This document shows positions 45,534 to 55,484 of a stretch of DNA of 64,000 bases, in pieces. The stretch comes from Siphonodentalium dalli (taxonomy: Eukaryota; Mollusca; Scaphopoda; Gadilida; Siphonodentaliidae), in assembly GCA_032622095.1 (NCBI GenBank), contig CP136062.1, positions 438,001 to 502,000 of the forward strand. The letters are read 5' to 3'. Each line of letters starts with the position of its first letter. Within the stretch, counting starts at the first letter, position 1. The notes beneath the pieces were generated by a model, which saw only the letters and a program-made list of their open reading frames with translations, had not been told where the DNA came from and made no database searches. A program made the position numbers and the translations under genes.

Positions 45534-45665
45534 TGGATTGGATTGGATTGTTTATTTGCACAAATTAAATACATAATACACAAACATAATAATATATATT
45601 TCAAATTTGCACAGGAGCGGCATGGCCAATACAGGCCGTCTTCCTGCCTCCCCTTATACATAATA
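45534..45665 (-). mobile_element. LINE 3' end fragment (UTR and tail)
   Basis: Minus strand reads GGCAGGAAGACGGCCTGTAT, TTGTGCAAATAAACAATCC, AATCCAATCC, i.e. an AATAAA followed by an (AATCC)n tail, the layout of a 5'-truncated LINE end. No coding part remains; the parent family is not represented elsewhere in the window. Confidence 0.65.
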
Positions 45666-45669
45666 GAGA

Positions 45670-46025
45670 ATAAGCAGATGGCGAGAGAATAAGCAGATGT
45701 TTAAATTATGTCTGTTCTACAAACATGTGGAACATGACACTATATGCCATAAATTTAGCATCACAGTTCGCTTAAAATATTGTGTGTTCTTTGTAGATTA
45801 TATGATATGTGCATGCGCATATATTCTACCCAATATTAGCAGTCAACCAGTCCATACACACCTTGGGCAACGCCGACATATCTGGGTGCCATTTAAATAT
45901 AAATCAGTGGGTCTGATGCGGGTTATACTATATTTAAATTTGCTATCGACTCATGTCATCGCTGCACTGAACTGTCGGTGTTACTGGATGTAGTCGTAGT
46001 TCATTTGCACTGAAATATCGGTGTT
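45670..46025. other. no gene seen
   Basis: Covered by a 98-codon plus frame (45697-45993) with no motif or family likeness. Confidence 0.4.
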
Positions 46026-46029
46026 ACGG

Positions 46030-47215
46030 ATTCAAGGGGTTAATGTGTCAAGAAAAAAATAACATGTCGAGTTTATTGGCAGTTGAACAAAACTTCTGCC
46101 AATAACTCGTCCGAAATATTGTTGCAAGAGACTCATTTTTCAAATATGGTTTGAATCAGTTAATATTTAATTGTATTATCGCTCTAACAGTGAAAAACAT
46201 GCTAAAAATAGACAAACTCCAGGGGAAAAATTTGAACAAACCCGGTTTTTAAACTCGTCCAATATATTGTTGCAAGAGACTCATATATCAAATATGGTTT
46301 GAATCAGTTAATATTTTATTCAGTTATCGTGCTAACGGTGTAAAAAAATTCTAAAAATAGACAAACTAAGGCCCATAACTCCGGGCAAAAAATTCGGACA
46401 AACCTGGTTTTCGAACTTGTCCGAGATATTACTGCAAGAGACTCATATATCAAATATGGTTTGAATCAGTTAATATTTTATTCAGTTATCACGCTTATGG
46501 TGAAAAAAATGCTAAAAATAGACAAACTAAGGCCTATAACTCCGGGGAAAAAATTCGGACAAACCTGGTTTTCGAACTCGTTCGAGATATTGTTGCAAGA
46601 CACTCATATGTCAAATATGATTCGAATCAGTTAATAATTGATTGAGTTATCGCGCTAACAGTGAAAAAATGCAAAAAAGTTATCAAAGATAGATAACTCT
46701 TGTCAAAAAGTTTGGACGTGACCCATTTTCTACATGCAGTAAACAGTCATTGGGAGCAACTCACATACCAAATTTTTCACAAATGTCAAAGTTATAAGGC
46801 ATTTTTTAGGTCCGCCCGCCCGCCAACTGTCCCTCGTTTTTTATAAACTAAAAAATAAATAAAACATTTCTATGTTGAAAAATTACAATAAATCCTGATA
46901 AATCTGCCAAAATTACTACGACTGAACTCAAAATGCAGGTGTGCAGGTTCCATGCTGTTTGACATCTGTGCCAATTTAAAAGAAAATGGACTGGAAAATG
47001 ACGGAATACAGGCTGGTAAAGATGCGTACCAGCATGTACGTTTCTATGTCGAAAAAAGGAAATAACTCCGCCAAAATGAGTCCGACCAAAATCTCAAGTG
47101 TTTGTAAAAAGTTTTTTTTTAAATTGGCCAGAAAATGACAGAATACAGACTCAGACAATGTTCCAGACAGACACACGGATGGACAGATGGACAGACAAGG
47201 CTCATTTCTATAAAA
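46030..47215 (+). repeat. tandem array, ~157 bp unit (family I), four units plus tail
   Basis: Unit marks TTGCAAGAGACTCAT at about 46122, 46270, 46431 and 46591 (periods 148-162). Order within a unit: TCAAATATGGTTTGAATCAG, TTAATATTT.ATTCAGTTATC, GTGAAAAAAATGCTAAAAAT, AGACAAACTAAGGCC.ATAA, CTCCGG, AAAAATTCGGACAAACC, GGTTTTCGAACTCGTCCGA. A single-copy tail to 47215 ends in (GACAGAC)n-type sequence with GGACAGATGGACAGACAAGG. Non-coding. Confidence 0.85.
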
Positions 47216-47226
47216 ATATGTCTTAC

Positions 47227-47313
47227 CTGTTTTAAGCCAATCAATGATCAGTCTGTCCTTTACTGCTGTCTACAGATAAGGCTTCTCTATCCGATTAAGT
47301 TCGTCTTCTGAAT
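47227..47313 (-). other. splice-bounded candidate exon, no open frame
   Basis: 87 bp on the minus strand between a good acceptor (ATATCTTAATTTACAG) and a near-consensus donor (AAACAG|GTAAGA). All three frames contain a stop; one frame reads SEDELNRIEKPYL, stop, TAVKDRLIIDWLKT, which would be open but for one TAG. It could be an untranslated exon, a decayed exon or two chance signals. Confidence 0.25.
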
Positions 47314-47504
47314 CTGTAAATTAAGATATAACCCCATTTTACAAAATATTCACGTCAGCTAACATATTAATCATCTTCAAAAGACAATAAATTGGCTTCG
47401 CCGCATAAAAGTTCACGTTTTCCTAATTTTCTTTAACCGTATGATTATGATTATATACGTGCACACTAAGCATATAACTAGACAACATATTGCGCAAATT
47501 TGTG

Positions 47505-47655
47505 GTTCTTGCATTTTTTTTTCAAAACTAAGGTGATGTGTGCAGCTCTCTTAATTCAGATAGTTTAGCCTCGGCAATCTGCTACGGCAACCCCTTGCCG
47601 TGACCCGGTTTGCTTCAGCAATGCTGATTGCCATAGCCAATTATGAGGGCTGTTA
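47505..47655 (+). repeat. dispersed repeat family L, copy 2
   Basis: CTCTTAATTCAGATAG, GCCTCGGCAATC, CGGCAACCCCTTGCCGTGAC, GCCATAGCCAATTATGAGGG. Longer than copy 1 at 27385, with an extra GCTTCAGCAATGCTGATTGCC hairpin-like stretch. Confidence 0.6.
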
Positions 47656-47659
47656 CCTG

Positions 47660-48250
47660 CATGTGTAGCTTCTATCAATTAATATATAGGCTGATAGATG
47701 TATATACACCAATTGGCGTACATAAGTAATAATGCCGATTGGGGTATACAGCAAATAGGGAAATTGCCGGACCTGATAAAGCGATACAAATTTTCCCAAA
47801 TGGCGTTTGTCCAGCTGTGATCATGGGTAACATTTTTTCAGAAACTGAAAAATTACGACGGTCCTGTATTCCTGTAACTATCAGGCTAGAGCCAAGGAGA
47901 CCTTATTTTGAACAGAAACAAGAACTTTCCCAAATTTCCTGTCTGTGAAAAAGTACTACGATCCAGACAAATTTAAATTGCCCTCCTTTTGCATACATTG
48001 TTTACATTCTAAGGATCTATTTTTCATAGTATGGGAGACCAAAATAGCAAAAGTTGCTGCATCTGCGTTCTGCAATTATACGGTAGTGGATGTGGGTATT
48101 AACAAAGGCATTAAACAGTAATATTTGTAAAGCCTTTTTATATAGTGCCCTAGTACTGTATATGAAAATGAGAGATTGGTATATACACAGTAATGTATCA
48201 ACCAATAATGATGAACTAAGGGAATATGGAATTTATGCATCAGAAGTAAT
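47660..48250. other. no gene seen
   Basis: Frames of 60-70 codons on both strands have no motif. Nothing further. Confidence 0.45.
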
Positions 48251-48253
48251 ATA

Positions 48254-48493
48254 CCCTTTCAGGACGGGAGCTTCACTGGTGCAGCATTAAAGATCCTGTG
48301 CCAGTGCATTCTCTTATACATGCGAGTCTCCCATATGGATCCTTGCACTGGCTTACACGATCAAGGTAAATATTGTTAGGCCAATGTATTCTCTTATATA
48401 TGTGAGACTCCCTATGGGAGACTCGCTTATAAAAAAGAAGGCATTGGCACAGGGTTTGTCGCAAAATTTCAGGAAGCTCCAGTCATGAAAGTG
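48254..48493 (+). mobile_element. MITE family A, copy 3
   Basis: Right TTAA at 48494-48497; the left target is mutated to TATA. Ends CCCTTTCAGGACGGGAGC and, complement, CACTTTCATGACTGGAGC. It keeps CAGCATTAAAGATCCTGTGC, the left hairpin arm, TCAAGGTAAATATTGTTAGG, the second hairpin and TTGGCACAGGG. The first hairpin has lost its right arm. This 240 bp copy is the reference for the LINE-split copy at 2791. Confidence 0.8.
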
Positions 48494-48499
48494 TTAAGC

Positions 48500-49350
48500 A
48501 AGTACCTTACTCATATTTAAATTCTCGCAGTACTACCCATCGGTGCCGAATTTAAAACAGCATATGAGGGCAATTAGAGGGCTATTTTAGATAGATTTTA
48601 GACAATTATATTTACATATGGGCAACCAATCTAAATGCATTATTCATATATGTACATGTACATGTAAAGCGTCAAATCATGGTTAGATCTTTGATGTTGA
48701 AATGCTTCTAGGATGTATATACATTTGATTGTATCGCAATGCGATTCTATAATGATACAATACATATCATGTCCTCTGCTTTTCGGGATACAAAAGTATA
48801 ATAAAATCAAGGAGCACTGCTTGTGCTGGTTGGTGAAATATGACACTGCACTTCTAGATTATGTAAATGATCAAAATGACTCATAAGCATATACTGTTCT
48901 TTTCTGAGGACATGCCTCCATATAAGCGCCTGGTGCTTGCTGTCAAATCCTCTTCTCTCACAGACTTACCATACTTAGGTATATATATGAACATCATCTC
49001 GTAAATTGTTGTATAAATCTGGTATACAAAATATTGTTTCCACCAAAATGACTCATACAAACATTGAGAGATGGTTGTACAGATACAAATTATCATCATA
49101 CAATCAATGATTTTTAGATAAATAATTGTTCAAATATTAGAAATATCAATTACAGTTCAGTTTCAAAAGCAAAAAAGTGAATTGTGACATGTATTGATCA
49201 TAATGTAAGTTTGTATTGTGATATGTATCATATCATTAAAATGTGTATTGCTACAGCCCTAAAGGTATTACAGAAGTTGTCACAATAGGACTATTAAACT
49301 GCATGTTTGGATGATTTGTTCAATGAGTGGTGACTTACAATTATCTAGAA
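48500..49350. other. no gene established; would be 3' UTR of the exon at 49354-49496
   Basis: AT-rich DNA with an ACATGTACATGTA run at 48651-48665. A 30-codon minus segment ending at 48881 was considered as an exon and rejected. Confidence 0.4.
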
Positions 49351-49353
49351 ACT

Positions 49354-49496
49354 TCAGGGATTGTACGCTCCCCTATATTCAGTGACCAGATGACCTCCAG
49401 TATATGTTTCATCCCTGAAGTAGAGCACCTGGGTCCTGGGTTGGAGATTGCTGTCCCGACCCTTCACAACCTTGATATTGTACCATTCTGATCTCC
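49354..49496 (-). CDS. candidate terminal coding exon of an unidentified minus-strand gene
   Basis: On the minus strand an acceptor with a pyrimidine tract (GACCTCTTTTGTAG) is followed by 143 nt open in one frame to a TGA at 49354-49356. The frame has two leading bases, then RSEWYNIKVVKGRD, LQPRTQVLYFRDETYTGG and HLVTEYRGAYNP-stop. Codon composition is GC-richer and more balanced than the AT-rich flanks, and the peptide is rich in W, Y, R, D, G in the manner of conserved domains. I do not recognise the family. No repeat family overlaps it. Upstream exons would lie at higher coordinates; none could be tied to it. Confidence 0.45.
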
Positions 49497-49504
49497 CTAC
49501 AAAA

Positions 49505-50745
49505 GAGGTCACAATTAATTAATTTCACAGGTAACTGTTGTTGCTGGTATTGTACTGTATGAGCCACTCAAGTATATGATTATACATTTGTACGTGACAT
49601 ACATGTACGGTGACAAATGATTATTTCTCGATTAATTTATCTTAAAATATAACTAAATATAATTTTCTGCAAAATGTTTTCCCCACATGCCTGGACATAT
49701 GACCTCTCAGGCCTAGATCTCTGGTATAATTAGAATTAATTTTTCGTAGAATGCAGACCTGGAAGAAATGTGTCACCTCTATATATATAGCTGACGTTTT
49801 ACATAACCCGATTACTTGAATTCTTATTTGACAAGTTATTCGATCTAGACTAATGATTATGTATGGTCCATAATATTTGATCGCCAAAATATCTGGAAAC
49901 CTGGACCAAGCATCCGATTTGATTGCATTGATAGCACAGATTCAGCACTGTATTCTGGTCTGAATCGATAATGGCATATTGATGTTCAAATATGTTGTCA
50001 CCTCGCAACAATTGAGCTATTTGTCATGTCTACAACAAATTTAAGCCATGTGTAATTTTATATAGATATTTTATAAACTATTCTATATCATTGTTGTAAA
50101 ACAAAACAAAACAAAAAAATGCTTAATTCAAATTTATTGGAATGTTTTCGTACCCACGAATCGATGTACCGGTACTACAACTAAATTCAAAATGCGCGCC
50201 GGCCCTTGACTCAGCTAAAAATAATGTGATATATAGTTCGTACCAATCATGGCATTGTATTAAAGCCGAGTCTGAAATGATACGGAATATGACAAGGTTT
50301 GCAGAATGGTGCTTGTCATTGAGTTATGCCCCTTGGTTTGCACACATGAAACGCTCAATTTTACCCATTTTTTTTACTCAAATTGGCCATTTTCAACCCA
50401 AAAACAGACCATGATAAAGCGAATGTCAGTAAATAAGATTATTCCACCTGATAGAGCTATGTTAGAGCTGAGAAATATTTTAAATAGAAAAAAAGTTATC
50501 GTATCAATTTGAAAAAAAGGTCTTGCAAGCCAAGATGACATAATTCAGGGGAGAGAAATCGGGCTATTTTCCTGTATATAAACCCTGTTGCGTATCCAAA
50601 TTTTTCACTTTTTTGACAACTTTCCCAGTTTTGTAAAATAAATAAACCTTCAAACCAGTAATGACACAGTTAACACAGGCTACACTGGCGGTTATGGCCC
50701 CAGATACTTATATTTCTATTTTTCAAGCCTCTAGCCTCTATATAT
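49505..50745. other. no gene established
   Basis: Minus frame 49887-49642 and plus frames 50142-50512 have no recognised motif. Nothing firm. Confidence 0.4.
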
Positions 50746-50749
50746 AGTA

Positions 50750-51267
50750 CTAGCCGATGAGCCCGACGTTGTCCGGGCTATTCAAAAACCAAATTTCAAG
50801 TCGATATTACAAGTCGATAGCTCCACCCGTTTCCGAGATCTGGTCTGCGCACGCGCGAAGCTGGCGTCGCACGGGCTCGGCGACCAGATAAAATTCGTAT
50901 CCGTGGCAAGATACATTCACATAGCAAATTTCAAGTCGATAGCTCCACCCGTTTTCGAGATCTCGTCTGCGCATGCGCGAAGCTGGCATCGCACGGGCTC
51001 GGCGACCCGATAAAATTCGTATCCGGGGCAAGATACATTCACATAGCAAATTTCAAGTCGATAGCTCCATCGTTTCCGAGATCTCGTCTGCGCATGCGCG
51101 AAGCTGGCGCCACACGGGCTCGCCAATACGACAACGACGACCGTCTGGTCAAACTACACACACGTACCAAGTTTCTTCCCGATCGGTCGAGAATCGTAGA
51201 TTTGTATCAATGACAGACAAACATACAGACAGACAGACAAACAGAGGTCTTCAAAATATATATGAGA
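50750..51267 (-). mobile_element. non-autonomous Helitron Hδ, complete
   Basis: Minus strand: starts TCTCATATATATTTTGAAGA at 51267 and ends with hairpin GCCCGGACAACGTCGGGC, spacer TCATCGG and CTAG at 50753-50750, followed by T. After the 5' (GTCT)n tract and CGACCGATCGGGACGAAACT come three tandem ~122 bp units with GCGCATGCGC, GATCTCGGAAACGG and TCGACTTGAAATTTGCTATG. 518 bp, non-coding. Confidence 0.88.
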
Positions 51268-52006
51268 CCAGAAGGTGACCCGACTTCGTCCGGGCTTGGA
51301 CCTTGAATTGACCATTTTGAAGTTCACGGTCAGGTGGGGTAACGATTTGACCCGTCCAATACACTGCCCGGACAAAAGTACCCGACAAAAGTACCCGTCG
51401 AAATCCATTCGGATTTACCCGATTTGACCTTGAATTGACCATTTTGAAGGTCAAGGTCAGGTCGGGGTCACGATATGACCCGTCCAAAACAATCAGTGGA
51501 CAAAAGTAACCCCACGTATCAAATTTCGTCGAAATCCCATCAAAATTGGCGATTTGACCTTGAAGTTACCCGATTTCAAGGTCAAGGTCACGTCGCACGG
51601 GCAAATTAATATGCTTATGAGACTCCCCATACGAAAGCACCCCCACATACCAAGTTTCATCGAAATCCCGTGATATTCGGGCGTTTGACCTTGAAATGAC
51701 CCGATTTCAAGGTCAAGGTCACGTCGCACGGGAAAATTAATAGGCCTATGTCACTCCCCGGCCGAACGTATCCCCACATACCAAGTTTCATCGAAATCCC
51801 GTGATATTCGGGCGTTTGACCTTGAAATGACCCGATTGCAAGGTCAAGGTCACGTCGCACGGACAAATTAATAGGCCCATGCCACCCCACGGCCGAAAAT
51901 ACCCCCACATACGAAGTTTCATCGAAATCTGGTCGGCCGTTTTCGAGTTCATCGCGAACACACACACAGACACACAGACATATCTTCCAAAATATATAAT
52001 ATACGA
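51268..52006 (-). mobile_element. non-autonomous Helitron Hγ
   Basis: Minus strand: starts about 52006 (TCGTATATTATATATTTTGG) and ends with hairpin CCCGGACGAAGTCGGG, TCACCTT and CTGG at 51271-51268. Interior: (TGTG)n, then four ~131 bp tandem units marked by GATGAAACTTGGTATGTGGG and GTGCGACGTGACCTTGACCT (plus-strand marks 51520, 51651, 51782, 51913), then the 3' third shared with H3 at 28089-28858. The 3' base is followed directly by the first base of Hδ. Confidence 0.85.
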
Positions 52007-52452
52007 ATGCTCCACCCGTTTCCGAGATTTCGTCTGCGCATGCGCGAAGCTGGCGTCGCACGGGCTCGGCGACCCGAAAAAATTCGTATCCGGGGCAAGA
52101 TACATTCACATAGCAAATTTCAAGTCGATAGCTCCACCGTTTCCGAGATCTGGTCTGCGCATGCGCGAAGCTGGCGTCGCACTGGCTCGACGACCCGATA
52201 AACTTCGTATCCGGGGCAAGATACATTCACATAGCAAATTTCAAGTCGATAGCTCCACCCGTTTCCGAGATCTCGTCTGCGCATGCGCTGTACTGGCGTC
52301 GCACGTGCTCGCCAATACGACAACGACGACCGCCTGGTCAAACTACACACACTTACCAAGTTTCGTCCCGATCGGTCGAGAATCGTAGATTTGTATCAAT
52401 GACAGACAAACATACAGACAGACAAACAGAGGTCTTCAAAATATATATGAGA
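52007..52452 (-). mobile_element. Helitron Hβ, 3' end missing
   Basis: Minus strand: starts TCTCATATATATTTTGAAGA at 52452, has the (GTCT)n tract and three ~122 bp units like Hδ, then stops inside a unit at GGTGGAGC where Hγ begins. No hairpin or CTRR end of its own. Confidence 0.8.
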
Positions 52453-52768
52453 CTAGCCGATGAGCCCGACGTTGTCCGGGCTATTCAAAAACCAAATTTC
52501 AAGTCGATAGCTCTACCCGTTTCCGAGATCTGGTCTGCGCATGCGCGAAGCTGGCGTCGCACGGGCTCGGCGACCCGATAAAATTCGTATCCGGGGCAAG
52601 ATACATTCACATAGCAAATTTCAAGTCGATAGCTCCACCCGTTTCCGATATCTCGTCTGCGCATGCGCTGCACGGGCGCCGCACGGGCTCGCCAATACGA
52701 CAACGTCCACCGCCTGGTCAAACTACACACACGTACCAAGTTTCGTCCCGATCGGTCGAGAATCGTAG
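52453..52768 (-). mobile_element. Helitron Hα, 5' end missing
   Basis: Minus strand: begins within the CGATTCTCGACCGATCGGGA region near 52768, keeps two ~122 bp units and the complete 3' end (hairpin GCCCGGACAACGTCGGGC, CTAG at 52456-52453). Its CTAG is followed immediately by the TC of Hβ. Confidence 0.82.
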
Positions 52769-52854
52769 CATTACTATTAACTATATATGACCTGTTTCTG
52801 TTCAAAACACATCAAAATAACACTCAATAGCAGGAATGGAGAAAACAATTTGGC

Positions 52855-52955
52855 ATATGGAAAAAACTTCTTTTTGGACCCGAGAGACACCCACCCACCC
52901 CATCATACGTGCCTAGAAATTTTTTCCGACTCCCCCCCCTCCCCCTGGATTTTGT
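52855..52955 (-). repeat. C-rich dispersed segment, relatives at 59330-59460 and 59740-59850
   Basis: CACCCACCC, CGTGCCTAGAAATTTTTTCCG and CCCCCC runs recur in similar order around 59385-59450 and 59790-59855. All three lie near other repeats; class unknown. Confidence 0.4.
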
Positions 52956-52959
52956 GAAA

Positions 52960-53515
52960 TAAATTTGCGAAAATTCGGTAAAATATTTCAAGATACAGGC
53001 GGCGGGTGGTGGGTATGCTGTTAAAATATTCAGCTCCGTCAAAAAACGCCAAAACAGAAAGAATAGTAAAATATAGACAGATTTTGTTCTTATACAAATC
53101 AGAAATATGGCATAAACAGTATGTTATTGTCAAATGTTTTTCCTTTGTTATTGTAAACAAAAGCAAAAAACGTTACAGAACCTGGCTTTTCTTTAGATCC
53201 GGATATGGTCAACATACAGAGCGTTATGTGTTACTGTCTTCCTGATATGGAAATAATAAAGAGCTTTTATATCATTTGTGTGATTAACCAATTGCATTGC
53301 GCTGTGTTATGTAAACAGAAGCAAAACTTCTGTAACACGAGAAGGTGCTTGTTTACGTATACACCATCGTACGTCTTGGCGACAATATACTATTTACGCG
53401 CTGATTATGTTTGGCATATGAGCAAAACTATATATATTTTAATATTCCTTCTGTTGAGGGCGATTTGAACAAATATGAATATTTCTGCAACGAACGCCAC
53501 CCGTTGAACTGCTAT
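52960..53515 (-). repeat. dispersed repeat family J, longest copy
   Basis: Inverted relative to 29055-29460. Its two outer ~100 bp parts are imperfect inverted repeats (AAATCGCCCTCAACAGAAGGAA against AAACGCCAAAACAGAAAGAA, each followed by a TATGCC/TATGGC phrase), so the family is probably a foldback MITE. Frames of 70-87 codons on both strands are incidental. Confidence 0.78.
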
Positions 53516-53582
53516 TGTTCAACACATACATGTTCGTGTTTTAAGATATGAGCTCAAATAATTGCACACATTAAATACTCTA

Positions 53583-54043
53583 TATGTGACCCGCCATATC
53601 AAATCCAGTCGTAAGTCGGGATTTGTTTACCCTATGAAAATGCATTCCCTTATATATGCGAGTCGACCATAGGTCGCCTCGCATACATAAGAGAATGCAC
53701 TGGCCTAACAATTTTTTACAATTTTAATAATTTTTCTTGTATTCTTCAACAATTTTATAATTTCACCCATGCAGAGCCCCAGACAAACATGAGCAGACGA
53801 CACGCTTCTATATGCTTCTATATATGTGTGGGGCTCCCTGCAGGGTAATGTATATTTTTTATTTTATGTCCTAAAAATTGTAAGAAACATTTATTTAAAA
53901 AAAATGATAAAAACTTGTTAGGCCAATGCATTCTCTTATATATGCGAGGCGACCTATGGTCGACTCGCATATATAAGAGAATGCATTGGCACAGGGTAAA
54001 AAAATCCCGACTTACGACTGGATTTGATATGGCGGGTCACATA
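53583..54043. mobile_element. TA-flanked foldback element (family K) carrying family A hairpins
   Basis: The ends TATGTGACCCGCCATATCAA, ATCCAGTCGTAAGTCGGGAT are almost perfect 50+ bp inverted repeats, bordered by TA on both sides (53581-53582, 54044-54045), as in Tc1/mariner-type insertion. Just inside each end sits one complete family A hairpin (GCATTC.CTTATATATGCGAG, TCGACCATAGGTCGCC, then the complement). The centre is AT-rich. 461 bp, non-coding. Confidence 0.85.
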
Positions 54044-54049
54044 TAGTGC

Positions 54050-54175
54050 CGGACATTTGCAGAATGGGGTCCACAAAGGGTGAATTTAGTGACGCTATTG
54101 GCCTAGCAGCCATTTTGGATTTCAAATTTGAATCAATCGGTACACCCTGCAGCCCACATTAAATTTTATTGATGA
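54050..54175 (+). repeat. family D-like fragment
   Basis: TTTGCAGAATGGGGTCCACAA (also at 18590), CAGCCATTTTGGATTTCAAA, TTTGAATCAATCGG.ACACCC and TGCAGCCCACATTAAA (compare 16265-16310). Confidence 0.6.
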
Positions 54176-54179
54176 AATG

Positions 54180-54620
54180 AAGATAATTTCATCTACACAA
54201 TTTCAGCCCTTTACTTTGACTTTCCTTTATCATTCTATTCATTGACCAACGGATGTCCTTTGATTATATTATTTCGATGTTGATCAGTCATCGACAAATC
54301 CATCCATTCCAATGGTATATACACTGTATATATCACGTGTTCATTATTCTACATACATACGATATGAAGTTCATAGTAAAATTTGATATTACAAACCTTA
54401 ATATATAGTTAATACCTAGAGTTTTTGTTTTAACACAATGTATCCACATATATCATAGTTGTATATATGGAAAGAACTGTCGAATGTTCACGAGCGGCTG
54501 CAAGCCACGACTGAAAAAGAGATATTTCTTTCCAGACACGAAATCATGAGATGTTTCAGGTATTCAAATATTATATGTGCCTTATTAATGCTCAAAGTTG
54601 CTACATTATACACCATTTTC
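54180..54620. other. no gene established
   Basis: A plus-strand segment 54459-54551 is open between a weak acceptor (TATATCATAG) and a donor-like TTTCAG|GTATTC; considered and not accepted. Nothing else. Confidence 0.35.
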
Positions 54621-54627
54621 ACTTTAA

Positions 54628-54826
54628 CCCTTTCAGTGCCAAGTCCGATTTTTGTATCAACCAATATTTCCTTGATCATTTTTCAAATCTATTGATTATA
54701 ATAATGTGATACATTGATGGAAAGAGCTCTTAGAGCTCTTTCCATCAATGTATCACATAATTATAATCAATAAATTTGAAAAATGATCACTGAAAGGGTT
54801 AAATAAAAGCACTGGCACTGAAAGGG
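54628..54826. mobile_element. piggyBac-type MITE, near-perfect hairpin
   Basis: TTAA at 54624-54627 and 54827-54830; ends CCCTTTCAGTGCCA and its complement TGGCACTGAAAGGG. CCCTTT plus TTAA is the classic piggyBac terminus. The inside is a ~57 bp per arm hairpin (GATCATTTTTCAAAT, TTGATTATAAT, GTGATACATTGATGGAAAGA) meeting at AGAGCTCTTAGAGCTCT. A second CACTGAAAGGGTTAAA lies 33 bp inside the right end, so the terminus is duplicated. 199 bp. Confidence 0.92.
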
Positions 54827-55145
54827 TTAAATAATACAACACATTGAACAATATTCGGAAATAAACAACATTGAACAATATTCAGACCGGCATTTTCTAG
54901 AACTAGGTTCTAAACAAGCTACAGTGAAACATAACGATTCGGCAATTGCCCGCTATTTTACAGGCAAGCATATGTAATAACAAGTCATTGCTGGTGAACT
55001 ATGTATACTGCTATATAAGACGCCAATAATACACAAATAACTGACATACCGGCGTTAGATCTTTTGTGAACTCGTGTGTTGATCTCGGACATTAATTTAA
55101 AATAAGAAGCCGTGTCGGTGATAAAATTATTCTTCGATGTACGCG

Positions 55146-55252
55146 TGTCAGTTACGCTGTGAAATGTCGTAGTGTTATGGTGTCAGTTACGCTGTGAACT
55201 GTCGTAATTTTATGGTGTCAGTTACGCTGTGAAATGTCGTATGTGTATGCAA
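55146..55252 (+). repeat. 35 bp minisatellite, three units
   Basis: TGTCAGTTACGCTGTGAA.TG, TCGTA...TTATGG begin at 55146, 55181 and 55216. Confidence 0.9.
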
Positions 55253-55484
55253 CATCGTCTATCTGTCAATAAATCAATCTTTATTTCTAAACAAGTTATT
55301 CGACTTATTGTTCCGCTGATTTACGTTAATATAATAGAATACACAAATTATGTGTATAACGTAACCATAATAATTCAGACGCCATATAGATATTTCCCGC
55401 CGTAGCAATAAGCATCAAGTATAGTTTTAAATTCCTTCAAAGAATTTGCTTCTACGAGGTCAGGTAATTTGTCAGCCTGTTATC

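Noticed and set aside
41010-46000. A continuous minus-strand gene joining the candidate exons at 49354, 47227 and 41891
   Set aside because: The 49354 exon carries a stop, the 47227 segment has no open frame and the 41891 segment has conflicting frames; they cannot be joined into one reading frame from this sequence.
48881-48973. Minus-strand segment YGKSVREEDLTASTRRLYGG...stop as a coding exon
   Set aside because: The acceptor is weak (CCTAAG) and a consensus splice donor (ATG|GTAAGTC) lies at its very start; it would also sit downstream of the stop of the better exon at 49354.
50807-52805. Arginine-rich frames up to 189 codons
   Set aside because: They read through the 122 bp and 131 bp tandem units of the Helitron chain, which are open in several frames because the unit lengths and composition avoid stops.
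54459-54551. Plus-strand segment ELSNVHERLQATTEKEIFLS as an exon
   Set aside because: The acceptor lacks a pyrimidine tract and no neighbouring exon or family match was recognised.
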